A stretch of DNA of 64,000 nucleotides from Podarcis raffonei (Eukaryota; Chordata; Lepidosauria; Squamata; Lacertidae). The translations under genes were made by a program, and so were the position numbers. Positions 1 to 10,300 of the stretch are shown here, piece by piece. The notes below the pieces were generated by a model. That model ran no database searches. It saw only the letters and a program-made list of their open reading frames with translations, and was not told the origin of the DNA. Numbering within the stretch: the stretch's first letter is position 1; each line of letters starts with the position of its first letter. The DNA lies in NCBI RefSeq assembly GCF_027172205.1, contig NC_070603.1, forward strand, positions 35,102,501 through 35,166,500, given 5' to 3'.

Positions 1-652
1 ATTTCATGTTTCATCTGCTCCAGATAATTCAGCTCAGAGACTTTGCACTGTGCTACCTTCCACAGAGACACCCGGTTTAACCTAATTTCTATAGCAAAAC
101 TGACCAGGGCAAAATGTGAGAGAAAGAAATACTGTTCATTCTAGGGCAGCGCAATATGTGTCGGCACAAAGGCAGCATACACAAGCCAAAGATGATTAAC
201 TAGTAAGAACAAAGAACAAGGAGTACAATGAACCAAATTGTTTGGGACATCTTCACTAGGCCTGCAAATGCAAGCGCAGAGGAGCGGGCTGACTTCATTC
301 TTACATGCTCTGTTTTCTTTTATTGGGATCCCTATGGTCCACTAACATCTTTTACATTTACAAAGCAAGAGGGCACATTTGGGAACCCTTCACAGTCAAG
401 GCTCTAATCTGTGTGAAGGATTCATAAATAGTCAGTCTTATGAACACAAGTAGCACCTTGAGGGATCAGACCACAAACCCTAGGCTTTCTCTCCCACATG
501 TACACAAAAAAGCAAAACCTCTGTGGGAAATTCTCTGTATAGTACAACTGTACCTTACGTGGGGGTTCAATTCCAGGGGTTCCGTGTGTATACGAAAATC
601 ATGTACTGTACATCCAAAAACATTTGGGCCTCATGGCTGCTAGATGCCTATA

Positions 653-1049
653 CAGTGGTACCTTGGGTTAAGTACTTACCGTATTTTTTGCACCATAACA
701 CTCACTTTTTTCCTCCTAGAAAGTAAGGGGAAATGTCTGTGCGTGTTATGGAGGGAATGCCTACGGGTGGCATGCCTACGGATTTTCCTCCTCTAAAAAC
801 TACGTGCGTGTTATGGTCGGGTGCGTGTTATAGAGCGAAAAATACGGTAATTTGTTCCGGAGGTCCGTTCTTAACCTGAAACTGTTCTTAACCTGAAGCA
901 CCACTTTAGCTAATGGGGCCTCCCATTGCCGCCGCGCCACCAGAGCCCGATTTCTGTTCTTATCCTGAAGCAAAGTTCTTAACCCGAGGTACTATTTCTG
1001 GGTTAGCGGAGTCTGTAACCTGAAGTGTCTGTAACCCGAGGTACCACTG
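653..1049. mobile_element. Tc1/mariner-like (Tigger-type) MITE, interrupted
   Basis: Palindromic DNA transposon remnant. It starts CAGTGGTACCTTGGGTTAAG and ends with the near reverse complement, AACCCGAGGTACCACTG. A TA dinucleotide flanks each side, as expected for Tc1/mariner target duplications. The same family recurs at 37969, 41848 and 62939. This copy is longer because another element sits inside it at 679-847. It has no coding capacity. The Tigger/pogo assignment is from terminal-repeat resemblance only. Confidence 0.75.
679..847. mobile_element. MITE nested inside the 653-1049 MITE
   Basis: A 169-bp palindromic insert. It begins CCGTATTTTTTGCACCATAA and ends with the matching inverted repeat TTATAGAGCGAAAAATACGG. 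TA is present on both sides (677-678 and 848-849). The uninterrupted relative at 62939 reads straight through this point, which shows a TA duplication on insertion. It is therefore younger than its host. The family is distinct from the host MITE, and I do not recognise its name. Confidence 0.75.
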
Positions 1050-2633
1050 TATGTGCAAATATTGTAGGAATATAATGTTTTAACATTTGAGAAAAAAGAA
1101 GGCCAGATTATGACCTCACTTCCTTACTATAATAGTCCCCAAATGAAAAAAGTTTTACACTGCCACAATCAAAATAATAAGTACCGGTACACAGCAGGTT
1201 TCATCTCAAGAGACCGAACTTGGCATGTTCCATTCTACAGCTAGAGCACCAGCAACCTAGAGGATGGTACAAATAAATAATTCTGCCACAGTGCAACCCC
1301 AGGACATTTGGTGTCAAAACATCTGGTTCACATCTTGTAGTAGATCAACACAGCACTGCTCATAAAACTTATTTCCACTCCCCTAAACCGAAACATAGTA
1401 TATTCCCTATAAACCAAGGGTGGCTATCCATTCAAACACTGAAACTTCAGGAAACAGGGAATCTTTGCTAGTAAGCAGCCTCATATATTTCTATCCTCTG
1501 TAGATTTGTTACATTACACCCACAGGCTCTTTATGTCCCCCCCAACTCGGGAGTTCTGGAGGAACCTGTCTCACAGTTTGCATGCCACATTTAGAGACGC
1601 TACCTAGCGCGGTGGAGATGGCTCAGCTACATGAACAGCAGAGAATACAAAAGCAAAAGAAGATGGCTGTGTGGAGCAACTGAGTACTGTATTCCATGTT
1701 CAACCATTGCTTTTTGACTAAAGACAGGAATGGGAGCTCAGGCAAAGACCATCCTATTATGTTACCTCCCAAATAAGAGGGGATAATTTGTTGCTGGGTC
1801 ATCACCTGTCCAACTGCAACATCAGGACCAAAGTATCAGGTTGCTGACATGGCTTTCTCACTGTGTTGACACTTTGAAGTCTCATTTGAAGGCAAAAATA
1901 TAAAATAAAATAAATCCATGGCATGGATGAATCCTCTCTGCTGTGACTGGGGAAAACATGAACCGCTTCCCAACTTTTTTTGTAATTATTTCCTGTCTTT
2001 GTTCAGGACCTAAGTCTTCACAGCGTCTCCCCAGAACTGTTCCCCGAGTATATTTATATTGCTTAGTTTCAAATGACCTTCCAGCTAAACTTTCAGCAGC
2101 CTGGAATCGGGAATTCTGCTCTGTCCTTCCACTTAAACATTTCCTTCATAAATATGGGGATATATTCAGTGACTAACTGCCCATGGGGTTAATAAAAAGA
2201 AGAGATGTGTCACTGCATATCCTTAATACATACACAAATATCATTTTATTAAATTGGGCAGAATTGTTTTCGTAGCAGGAAAGTGATTCAGTAAATACTG
2301 AATGTACCACAAATGTATTCAGTAGCAGGAAAGTATTTACAATACAAATAAAGTCCTCAGCCTCAAGAATATCTATAACACCACCCTAATAATTAGGAAT
2401 ACACTAGGTCTTTCACAATAAGTTTCAAAAAGGAAGAGCTACCTGCTCACTAGGGCACAGCCTGGTATCTTAACAGATTCATGCTATACCATATAAATAA
2501 AATCAGGCAAAGCAATGACAGACCTCCAGCTCACAGTGCGGTCCCCATTGTGCTGAACAAATGGCTTTCCACCCCCAGTCTATAAGAAGTAGTTCAAACA
2601 GGGTTACGGTACTGAACATAATATATTGGTGAT

Positions 2634-3075
2634 TTCATAGAATCATAGAATCATAGAGTTGGAAGAGACCACAAGGGCCATCGAGTCCAACCCCCTGCCA
2701 AGCAGGAAACACCATCAGAGCACTCCTGACATATGGTTGTCAAGCCTCTGCTTAAAGACCTCCAAAGAAGGAGACTCCACCACACTCCTTGGCAGCAAAT
2801 TCCACTGTCAAACAGCTCTTACTGTCAGGAAGTTCTTCCTAATGTTTAGGTGGAATCTTCTTTCTTGTAGTTTGGATCCATTGCTCCGTGTCCGCTTCTC
2901 TGGAGCAGCAGAAAACAACCTTTCTCCCTCCTCTATGTAACATCCTTTTATATATTTGAACATGGCTATCATATCACCCCTTAACCTCCTCTTCTCCAGG
3001 CTAAACATGCCCAGCTCCCTTAGCCGTTCCTCAGGCTCTTCCACAGAATGACCTCTGTGATTCTATGATTATATT
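2634..3075 (-). mobile_element. CR1 LINE 3' fragment
   Basis: Read on the minus strand, 2808-3044 encodes the C-terminal end of a CR1-type reverse transcriptase. Recognisable CR1 wording includes [20 protein letters not shown] and [14 protein letters not shown]. The plus-strand left edge is made of repeated CATAGAAT units, which is the reverse of the short 3'-terminal repeats that end CR1 elements. The body is 5'-truncated, as is usual for CR1. An opposite-facing ATTCTATGATT at 3060-3070 suggests a second CR1 or SINE tail abuts it. Confidence 0.85.
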
Positions 3076-3099
3076 TACAATATATCTCATTTTTATCCG

Positions 3100-3235
3100 T
3101 CCCTCCAAAGAGCTCAGGTGGCACACATATTTCAGTGCTCCCCATTTTCTATTTTATCCTCACAACAACCCAGCGAGGGAGGTTAGGCTGAGAAACAGCG
3201 AGACTGAGGTCACCCAGTGAGATTGGTAACCTTAA
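3100..3235 (-). repeat. MIR-like SINE fragment
   Basis: Contains the core wording of the squamate MIR/CORE-like SINE in reverse: CTCACAACAACCCAGCGAGG, then GAGGTTAGGCTGAGA, then GGTCACCCAGTGAG. The tRNA-related head is missing. The same family is better preserved at 20745-21104 and 26809-27032. Confidence 0.6.
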
Positions 3236-3436
3236 AGGTAAAAAGATAAATGGCAATACAGTTCATTTTTTATCTTAAATCGTCCCACTTCTGTTGGTAA
3301 AACACAGAATATCCACTTTCGACCTGCAAAGAATTCTTCTTAAGAGGGGTTCTTTGAAACTCGAGACTTGGGTTCTCATTTACCAGATAATGATCCAGCA
3401 AATGGCACTGCACTTCTGCCATGCACCTCCTGTGAT

Positions 3437-3615
3437 GGAGGTGGGAGGGGATGTGTGGCCCTCCATATGTTATTTGACTCCAACTTCCATCATCCCTGAC
3501 CTTTGGCCATGCAAGTTGGGACCAATGGGAAGTAGAGTCCAATGACAAAAGATCCCTGCATTGCAGGGGGTTGGACTAGATGACCCTAGTGTTCCCTTCC
3601 AAGTCCATGATTCTA
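3437..3615. repeat. hAT-type palindrome copy plus CR1-type SINE tail
   Basis: 3437-3540 is a degenerate copy of the 'actacaactcccatcat' palindromic family (see 20937-21074). 3545-3615 is a plus-strand tail reading CATTGCAGGGGGTTGGACTA through to GATTCTATAA, the 3' end shared by CR1-mobilised SINEs in this window (compare 44326-44406). Confidence 0.55.
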
Positions 3616-4628
3616 TAACTTCTGGAAGGAACCATGTTCCCCATCCCTGTTCTATGCTCCACTGTCCAGCACAGCAACATCACTTTAACAAAGGCGCATT
3701 GAAGAGGTCACCTGTAACAGCCAACCCTAAAGCAAAGTATGAAAGGGCCTCTGTGCATTAGCGGAAGTCCTGCAGGAATGTTCTTATGTCTTTTAACTTG
3801 AAAAACATTTGTTTCCTTCCACCCTCTTTATAATATATTCCATGATGTAACATAAAACATTAATTGAGGAATACTGCAATTTTGGTACAGACTGAAGAAT
3901 ATGTCAGAACACAGTTTACTTAGAGAGAGGAAATGGAAATGGAAACAAGCAGAAAAAATGAGAGAAGGGAAGAGAACTGCTCTTTATAGCTAAGGAACCA
4001 GTTACTTAGTAGAATGCACACAACATTTCACAACCCTTCTTTTAGAAAAAGGAAAAAGAAATGAATCACTGGTTAATAGGGCTAGACTTCAGGCTGTCTG
4101 TGTCCACTGCAATTGCAGCTCTGGGTTTCTGCTTAGATGTCTCGGTTTGAGTGCACTGCTCATTCAAGTGCACATGTTGTTGTTTTTCTGGATCCATATT
4201 GGAGACAGAGCATTTTTATTTGCAGGGGTCAAAACACAAGACCTAGCACCCAACTCCATGCAGAAACAAGCTAGGGGGGGGATAACTTTCTTTGGTGCAT
4301 TTTTCCCTGGGGGAGCTTAGGAGCTGTAGAATTTGAAAGGAGGAAATGACTAGGAAGTGAGTAAGATGGAAGAGTTCAGGCAGAGACAGGCACAGCTGCA
4401 AGGAGAAGCATCAGCTGAGTGGATGGAAAGAACATGTACAAAGGGGCTGGCTACATTTCTTTCAGTAAATGGCAATTCCCCGCCTCAAAAAAACCCTAAA
4501 TCGGGGGGGGGGGGAGAATCACCTGGGCACGTTCAGAAACAATGGAAATTGACAATAACAGCAATGTACTGCAAGAACTATTTTAGGAACTGGGAGATAG
4601 CCCTATACAGTAAAGAACCTTTACAGAC

Positions 4629-4691
4629 AGAAATATATAGCAGAAATATATAGTCAGAAATATATAGAAATATATAACAGAAATATATAGT
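4629..4691 (+). repeat. 14-bp tandem repeat array
   Basis: About five imperfect copies of the unit CAGAAATATATAGT, AT-rich and head to tail. Confidence 0.8.
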
Positions 4692-4714
4692 CTTCAGGTA
4701 CGTGAGGCAGTCAA

Positions 4715-4890
4715 AGCTAGTGTGGTGCAGGGGCTGCTGAAATTCATTGAGTATCCTTTGGTCAGTCATTGTCTCTCAGCCTGACCTACCTCACATGTTG
4801 CTGTAAGAAAAAAAGAGGAGAGAGGAGAATCACGTATGCAGCCCTGAGCTTCTTGAAAGGTGGGCTATAAAAGCAATAAATGAATAAAAA
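4715..4890 (+). repeat. MIR-like SINE
   Basis: Plus-strand copy with the core TCTCTCAGCCTGACCTACCT and an L2-type tail ending in GGGCTATAAAAGCAATAAAT. Diverged. Confidence 0.55.
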
Positions 4891-5099
4891 GACACCTAGC
4901 TGACATAGCTTGTAACCAGAGCACATTACAACACACCCTGGATGCTACAAAAGGAATACATTAAGTGTCCCATTTACACACAGGAAATGGCTATGGCTGT
5001 ATAGGTAATTACCAGTTATGAAATATTTTAACGTTAGGGTGGAGAAGAAGTATTAGATAGAAGTGATACAGCCATAGACTGGGCTCCCACAAATGATCA

Positions 5100-5325
5100 G
5101 GGAGGGAACACTGGTAATGAATATAGCGCATTTCCAATTTTCATTGAGTGTCACAAACATCTGAGTCATTCTTGCAACAGCCCTTTAAGGTAGTCAAGTG
5201 CTGTTATTCCCATATTACAGACACAGTGCTAAGTCTGAGAGATAATGGCTTGCCTAGCTAAGTTCATGGCTGAGGTAAAATTTGAACTAGGCCCTATCAG
5301 GTTCATCGCTAGCAGTATACTGCTT
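5100..5325 (-). repeat. Old MIR-like SINE
   Basis: Reverse-orientation MIR wording: ATTACAGACACAGTGCTAAG, followed by a reversed B-box region AAATTTGAACTAGGCC. Strongly diverged, so old. Confidence 0.5.
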
Positions 5326-5686
5326 GGGTTATGATTTCCTAAAAATGGAGTACCAACTTTATAAAGAAGCCTTGCAAAGGCAGAGGCAAGGTTGAAGAGG
5401 CATGAGGAATCTGTATGGTCTTCTCAAAAGACCACAAAGCTGTCTAATAATATCAACAACATGTACACTGTATAAAGTGATGCACAGACAGACAACAGAG
5501 AAGTAGAGTCACCTTAAATGGAACCTGGTGGAGTAAGGAAAGCAGAGAGCAACATATGGGTTTCCACTCCCTGAATCAAACAGGAGGCTCATTAAATGTT
5601 CAATATTATGAAGTCAAGAGAACCTCTCCTCATAAGCTATTCTATGGGCACAAGAGAGGGGTAGGGGAACCTATGGCCATTCAGAT

Positions 5687-5800
5687 ATTGTTGATCTATG
5701 GGCCCCAACATCCTTCACTATTAGCTATGCTGCTTGAGGCTGCTGATGGGAACTGGGTGCCCCAACAACATCTGGAGGCCCACAGGTTTCCACTCCTGGC
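5687..5800. repeat. hAT-type palindromic MITE copy
   Basis: Fold-back sequence with ATTGTTGATCTATGGGCCCC near the left arm and CCCAACAACATCTGGAGGCC in the right arm. It belongs to the same family as 20937-21074. Confidence 0.5.
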
Positions 5801-6396
5801 ATAAAGCGGGCAATGGGAATTGGAAGCACTGGGCACAAATCTATAGCCAGGATGGACAGGGTGAGCAAAAAGGTAAGAGGCACAGACTTGGACAGAGGCA
5901 GGTGACAGCCACAGGTAGGGCGGACCAACACAGCCATGACCAGCAGGGTCTTCTTTGACCTCTAATAACTGTGTAGAAAACGAAATGTTGGCCGGACCAA
6001 TACGTCAAGAAAAGCTGCACCATGCTATTTCCCCTCTCTGATAGGGGCACAGAAGACGCCCTATGCGTCTGGTCCTGGCTTTAGCCCTACATCCTCTGCC
6101 CCAGGTGTCCCCCCCCAAAAAAACCCCTACATCTCTGCCCCACCACCGTCCCCCTCTTTCCTTCTCCCCATCTACCTCCAGACCTTCCCTTTGGGGTGTC
6201 ATTGCCTCTACGGAGATCCAAGCATCCCTCACACCCCACCATTCCCCACACCCCGGGGCTCCGGGTGGGGCTGTCTCCTGCGCCCCACGGCTTTCTTTCC
6301 CGGCCCCGGGGGGAGGAGAGGAGGGCCATGCTACCAGCGTCCGTCCCCCCCCACCCCCCTTGCTCGGCGGAAGGGGAGAGGACGCGGGTTACTCAC

Positions 6397-6436
6397 TCAG
6401 CCAGGACTCCAGGCTTTCCCCTTCCGCCTCCGCCAT
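6397..6436 (-). CDS. GGA3: GGA3, first coding exon (partial gene)
   Basis: The minus-strand ATG at 6436 opens the frame MAEAEGESLESWL. This matches the N-terminus of human GGA3, as I recall it, and then reaches a consensus donor GTGAGT at 6396-6391. The exon ends in phase 1, leaving an A that would begin the next codon, an Asn in human. GGA3 is an ARF-dependent, monomeric clathrin adaptor of the trans-Golgi network and endosomes. Its VHS domain binds acidic-dileucine sorting signals such as those of mannose-6-phosphate receptors, and GAT, hinge and ear domains follow. Only the lead-in to the VHS domain is here; all other exons lie left of the window. The exon sits in a CpG-rich stretch and faces away from MRPS7, so the two probably share a divergent promoter. 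The short length limits certainty, but the exact 13-residue match plus synteny make the call strong. Confidence 0.9.
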
Positions 6437-7228
6437 GTTGCCGGCCGGCCTGGAGACTCCGCCCCACGCTCAGGCGACGCCACAGCCCGGCCGGGCCCGG
6501 CCCCTGCGGGGGAAGGAAAGGAGAGGATCAGCGCCTCCACCTCCTCCTGCAAGGGCTAATGCTCAGGCTCTCGTTGTTATTTTACTGAGCAGGAGATCGG
6601 CTCGATTTAAAAACACCCATCAGCTTAATAAATCATTGCTATTGTTCAATCATCGTGACCCTTGTTGCTGTTTCCTCCCCGTTCCGACTTTTCGGGTCAC
6701 CTCCTCAAAAGAGCTTTCAAAAATGTGTGGGAACATTCCCCCTCCCCCAAAAATCTCCATGTCAGAACTCTCTTATTTCAAATGCAGTATAAAGAATTTC
6801 CATTGCTCTGCAGAGCTGCAATATTCTGCAACAAGATGCAGCCTTTTAGGACAGCCCATCAATGGCACCAGAGCACAAAATTCCTGTTTCTCACGCCTGT
6901 CGCACTGCCTGCACAGTCTTCGTTTCTTTAGTCTAGCAGTACGTTGAATTTAGCGGGGTCGGCATTGGTTCTGCACAGTGAACTATACAGCGAGATCAGT
7001 TTCTGAGCCTTTGCGCGAGGCAGGGGCAGCCTGTTTACGCCGCCTGAAGAAGAACCGAATAAAGCTTGCGCAACGTTAAGGAAATAACAACAGCGTGGCT
7101 TCCTGACTGTCTTTTTCTTGCAAAAAGCTGCTATGCAAGAAGCCTGCCAGGCGTGCAAAGCAAAGCGACATATTTTTCAGGCGGTAGCTTTGGACAGCCC
7201 TGGGTGGGGTCCTGGGGAGAGAAGCAAA

Positions 7229-7305
7229 ATGGCTGCGTCCATGGTGGAGAAGCTCGGGGCAGCGAGGCAGCGGCTGTGCGGTTCCTGGAAGGTCTGGTTG
7301 CCCGG
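7229..7305 (+). CDS. MRPS7: MRPS7 exon 1
   Basis: Codons 1-25 plus two bases of Gly26. The start ATG at 7229 opens [17 protein letters not shown] second in-frame ATG four codons later is the only alternative start. The donor is GG|GTAAGA. Confidence 0.93.
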
Positions 7306-10300
7306 GTAAGAGAAACGGGGGACCGACGGGGTGGGAGAGGCTCCGGGAGAGCGGCTGGGAGGATTTGGATCGATCTTGTGGAATGCAGATTGTTCGTATC
7401 TGAGAACTGAGCTCGCACCCTGTTATCACTCCCTAGACTAGAGCATCCTGGGTTACCCTTGCTGCGCCTCCAACGAGTCGCAGTATTGGGGAGAGATTTG
7501 TCTAACAAATATGTCTAGTTGAGAGAATCAACTGCAATACGGAGCGGCAGAATAGAACGGCAGATAGCATGCCCTTTAAAAGTACACCCGTGTTTATGGT
7601 CCACGCCTCCTAGGAGAACAAGAAATCTCATTTGAAAGAAAAGCTTTATAGAAACCAAGAGAATATGTGCATGTATTGACACTCTATGCCCGTTTAAAAT
7701 GTGGCTCTTTTTTTGGGGGGTGTTATTGGGTTGTTGTTTTTATTTTGATTATATATATATATAGAGAGAGAGAGAGAGTGTGTTTTTTATGTTGATATTT
7801 TCTGTGAACCAACCTGAGACCTCTGGGTATAGGGTGGTATATAATTATTATTATTATTTTTTTTTAGGTCTTGTCTTTTATATAGCTCAGATCTGTTAAT
7901 TCACAATACTGTTGAGTTTTCATTGTGAAAACAGCCCTCCCAAAGTTGACTTCTGTATTTTCAATTGGCATGTTTATGTGACTTGCTATCAGAAGAGTTG
8001 TTTGTGGTGGACCTGCCGTGTCCCTCTTTAGGAAAGAAAGGGAATAATTGTGTACGTTATCCACATCTGCATACTAACGTGATAGATGTTGGGATATGGG
8101 CGAGCACTGCAGGGTCTTTTGGACTGGAGTATCTGGGGCACATTATGCAAGCCAACAACATTGACTAGCACAAACCTGAATCATAGAATTGTAGAGTGGG
8201 AAGGAAATTTCTCATTTTGTCAGGGCCTGGAATTCTGCTTAGCCCAGGATGCCACCAACGAAGAAAACAAAAACAAAAAACTGTATAATTTCCTTAGTGT
8301 AATACTCACTTAAGATATGTCAGATCAGTGTGAAATGTACCAATGAGAACTATCTTCCTCTTACTCCATACTAGCATTGTGACATGGAGTTTAATTTGTC
8401 AAAAACGTTCATAGAATGGGTTGAAAAAAGCTGCTTGTAACTACATTCTAGCTATCCTGACAATGAACATGAAACTGAACTGTCTGATCCTATGTAGAAG
8501 CAGGCGTATCTAAGCCCAATGGATTTGGGTTACAGAATTGGATATGGGAATAGGATTTGCATGCAGAATAGTTTCACTTCTTCAGATTGAAAATATTTGT
8601 GTAACATTCTTTTTCTGCTTTTCACATCCTTTGTAGGCTGACTCAGGTCAGATGGAGCCGATACAGTCCTGTTTATCTTGAACCAGAAGTGAACAAAGAA
8701 GTGTATCATAAACTTCCAGAACAAATATCAGATGAGGAAAAAGCCAAACTGGAACTCAAAAAAGTTAGACCTATAAAAGCCACCGCTTCCAATGTCACCA
8801 GCTCTGTATTCTATGATCCACTGATCAGGTCTGAATGCTGCCATACTTGATTGAATCTCGTCTTTTTGCCTATGTCTATCTCTTAACAAAGAAATCTCAT
8901 TGATTTCATAATGTAGTTGGCCAAAGTATATTGGATAGTTGAAATAGCCAGGGAGTACAGCATCAAAATGTCCTAAAGTACTGGGGCTTAATGTGTAGTG
9001 ATTTATTATAAAATAGACCAGTCTGGAATACTCCTGCTGGCTGCCGTTGGACACAGGATGCTAGGTCTGAACTGTGTTCTGACTTTGACGGTTCTTACTT
9101 TCTTTGCTAGTTAGGGCTATAGGCTGTTTGTACTGGTTTGCTTTCATCACCAAGTACCACCATGTGGAGAAGAAAGATTTGGCACCTTTACCAGAGGGCA
9201 CTGTGGGGAAGCAGAAACATAGATGTGCTGGGCTGAAGAACCACCCATTCCAGATGTCACTATCTGTTTCTGAATTGGGTGCTGCTGCCACCCATCAGCA
9301 GCCACATGCCTGCACGATGCCCTGTTGTGATGTAAAAGTAAAGATACTGTGCAACAGCACTCAGTGGCAGAAGCAGCAAACCGCCACCAATCTCTTGATC
9401 TTCCTCTCTAGGAGTGTGCCAGGTGGATTAAAGGCATATAATGAGAAACTGATACCTTCCCCCCAAAACTCCATAAATGTTGGAATGCTTGATCAGTGTA
9501 ATGGCAGAGTTTCATTGCAGGGATCTTATGCTGTGGTGCTGATAGCAGGAATGCCATTTGTTTTCTCATTACAGCAAATTCACTAGCATGATGATGAAGG
9601 GAGGAAATAAAATTTTGGCCCGAAACATCATAAATCAGGTAAGTTAACTTCTCAGGTTTCTGCTACTTTTCTCCCACTCCACCCCCACATTAATGTCAAT
9701 GTGGCAAAGAGTATTCCCATTTTAAAGGCCATATATAGAAAGTCCCTTCCTTTGTCCTTTCATCCTTGTTCTCATTTTCTGCATCTCCACAGCTCTTGAA
9801 TCTCCCTCCTTAGAGGCCTTGCAAACAGAAAGACAAATCTGTCGCAGATTATATGTAACTTCTGTCATTCCTTATTGAAAGGGGAAGTGCTGTAGGTCTG
9901 CAGTTATTTTTAAATTTGTCTTTCAGCCTTAAATTCAGACCAGGAACTTTCAGCTTTCTTTAAGGGCCCTTGGGTTAGTTATAACATTTTTTTTAAATTG
10001 CAGAAAATGTCTGCTAGTGGCTCTGAGGCTTGAGCGTGTCTGGGCCAGATTTCCAGTAGTCATGAAGGAATTTTTTTTATTTATAAATTGAACTCTTGAC
10101 TGAAGGCAAGGGTAACATGATGTGGTTGTGTCAATATTGCTAATGGAGTTTTTCCACAGGAGAGGACGGGGGCTTTATTTTTAACTGTTTTTTCCCCTCA
10201 ATTAAGACTTTAGAAGCAATCAAGAGGAAGCAGCTTGAGAAGTACCACAAAGCGGAAGAGAAGGAAAAAGAAAACATTGAGTGCAATCCATACACTATCT

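Larger units (their letters stand above)
1..6396 (-). other. GGA3: GGA3 intron 1 (open at left edge)
   Basis: This is the non-coding stretch left of the GGA3 first exon. The gene is on the minus strand, so it is downstream of that exon. I searched by eye for the next GGA3 exon (the start of the VHS domain) and found nothing, so intron 1 appears to run off the window. It holds a Tc1/mariner-like MITE with a second MITE inside it (653-1049), a CR1 fragment (2634-3075), MIR-like SINE remnants near 3100-3235, 4715-4890 and 5100-5325, a CR1-type tail at 3545-3615, a hAT-type palindrome near 5687-5800 and a short tandem array at 4629-4691. The rest looks unique. Confidence 0.6.
6230..7400. promoter_or_regulatory. 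Shared CpG-rich divergent promoter, GGA3 / MRPS7
   Basis: The two start codons face away from each other and are 792 bp apart (6436 on minus, 7229 on plus). CpG density is high around 6230-6520 and again around 7200-7380, with a plainer AT-richer middle. AAAATGGCTGC at the MRPS7 start (7226-7236) resembles a YY1 site overlapping the initiation codon. No TATA box stands out. Transcription start sites cannot be placed from sequence alone. Confidence 0.65.

Noticed and set aside
6063-6947. 294-codon plus-strand open frame over the GGA3 first exon
   Set aside because: It is a by-product of GC-rich, stop-poor CpG-island sequence. It is Pro/Ser/Arg-rich with no family resemblance and runs antisense to a solid GGA3 exon.
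9104-9586. 160-codon frame in MRPS7 intron 2
   Set aside because: No recognisable domain. It would need retention of an intron flanked by good splice sites.
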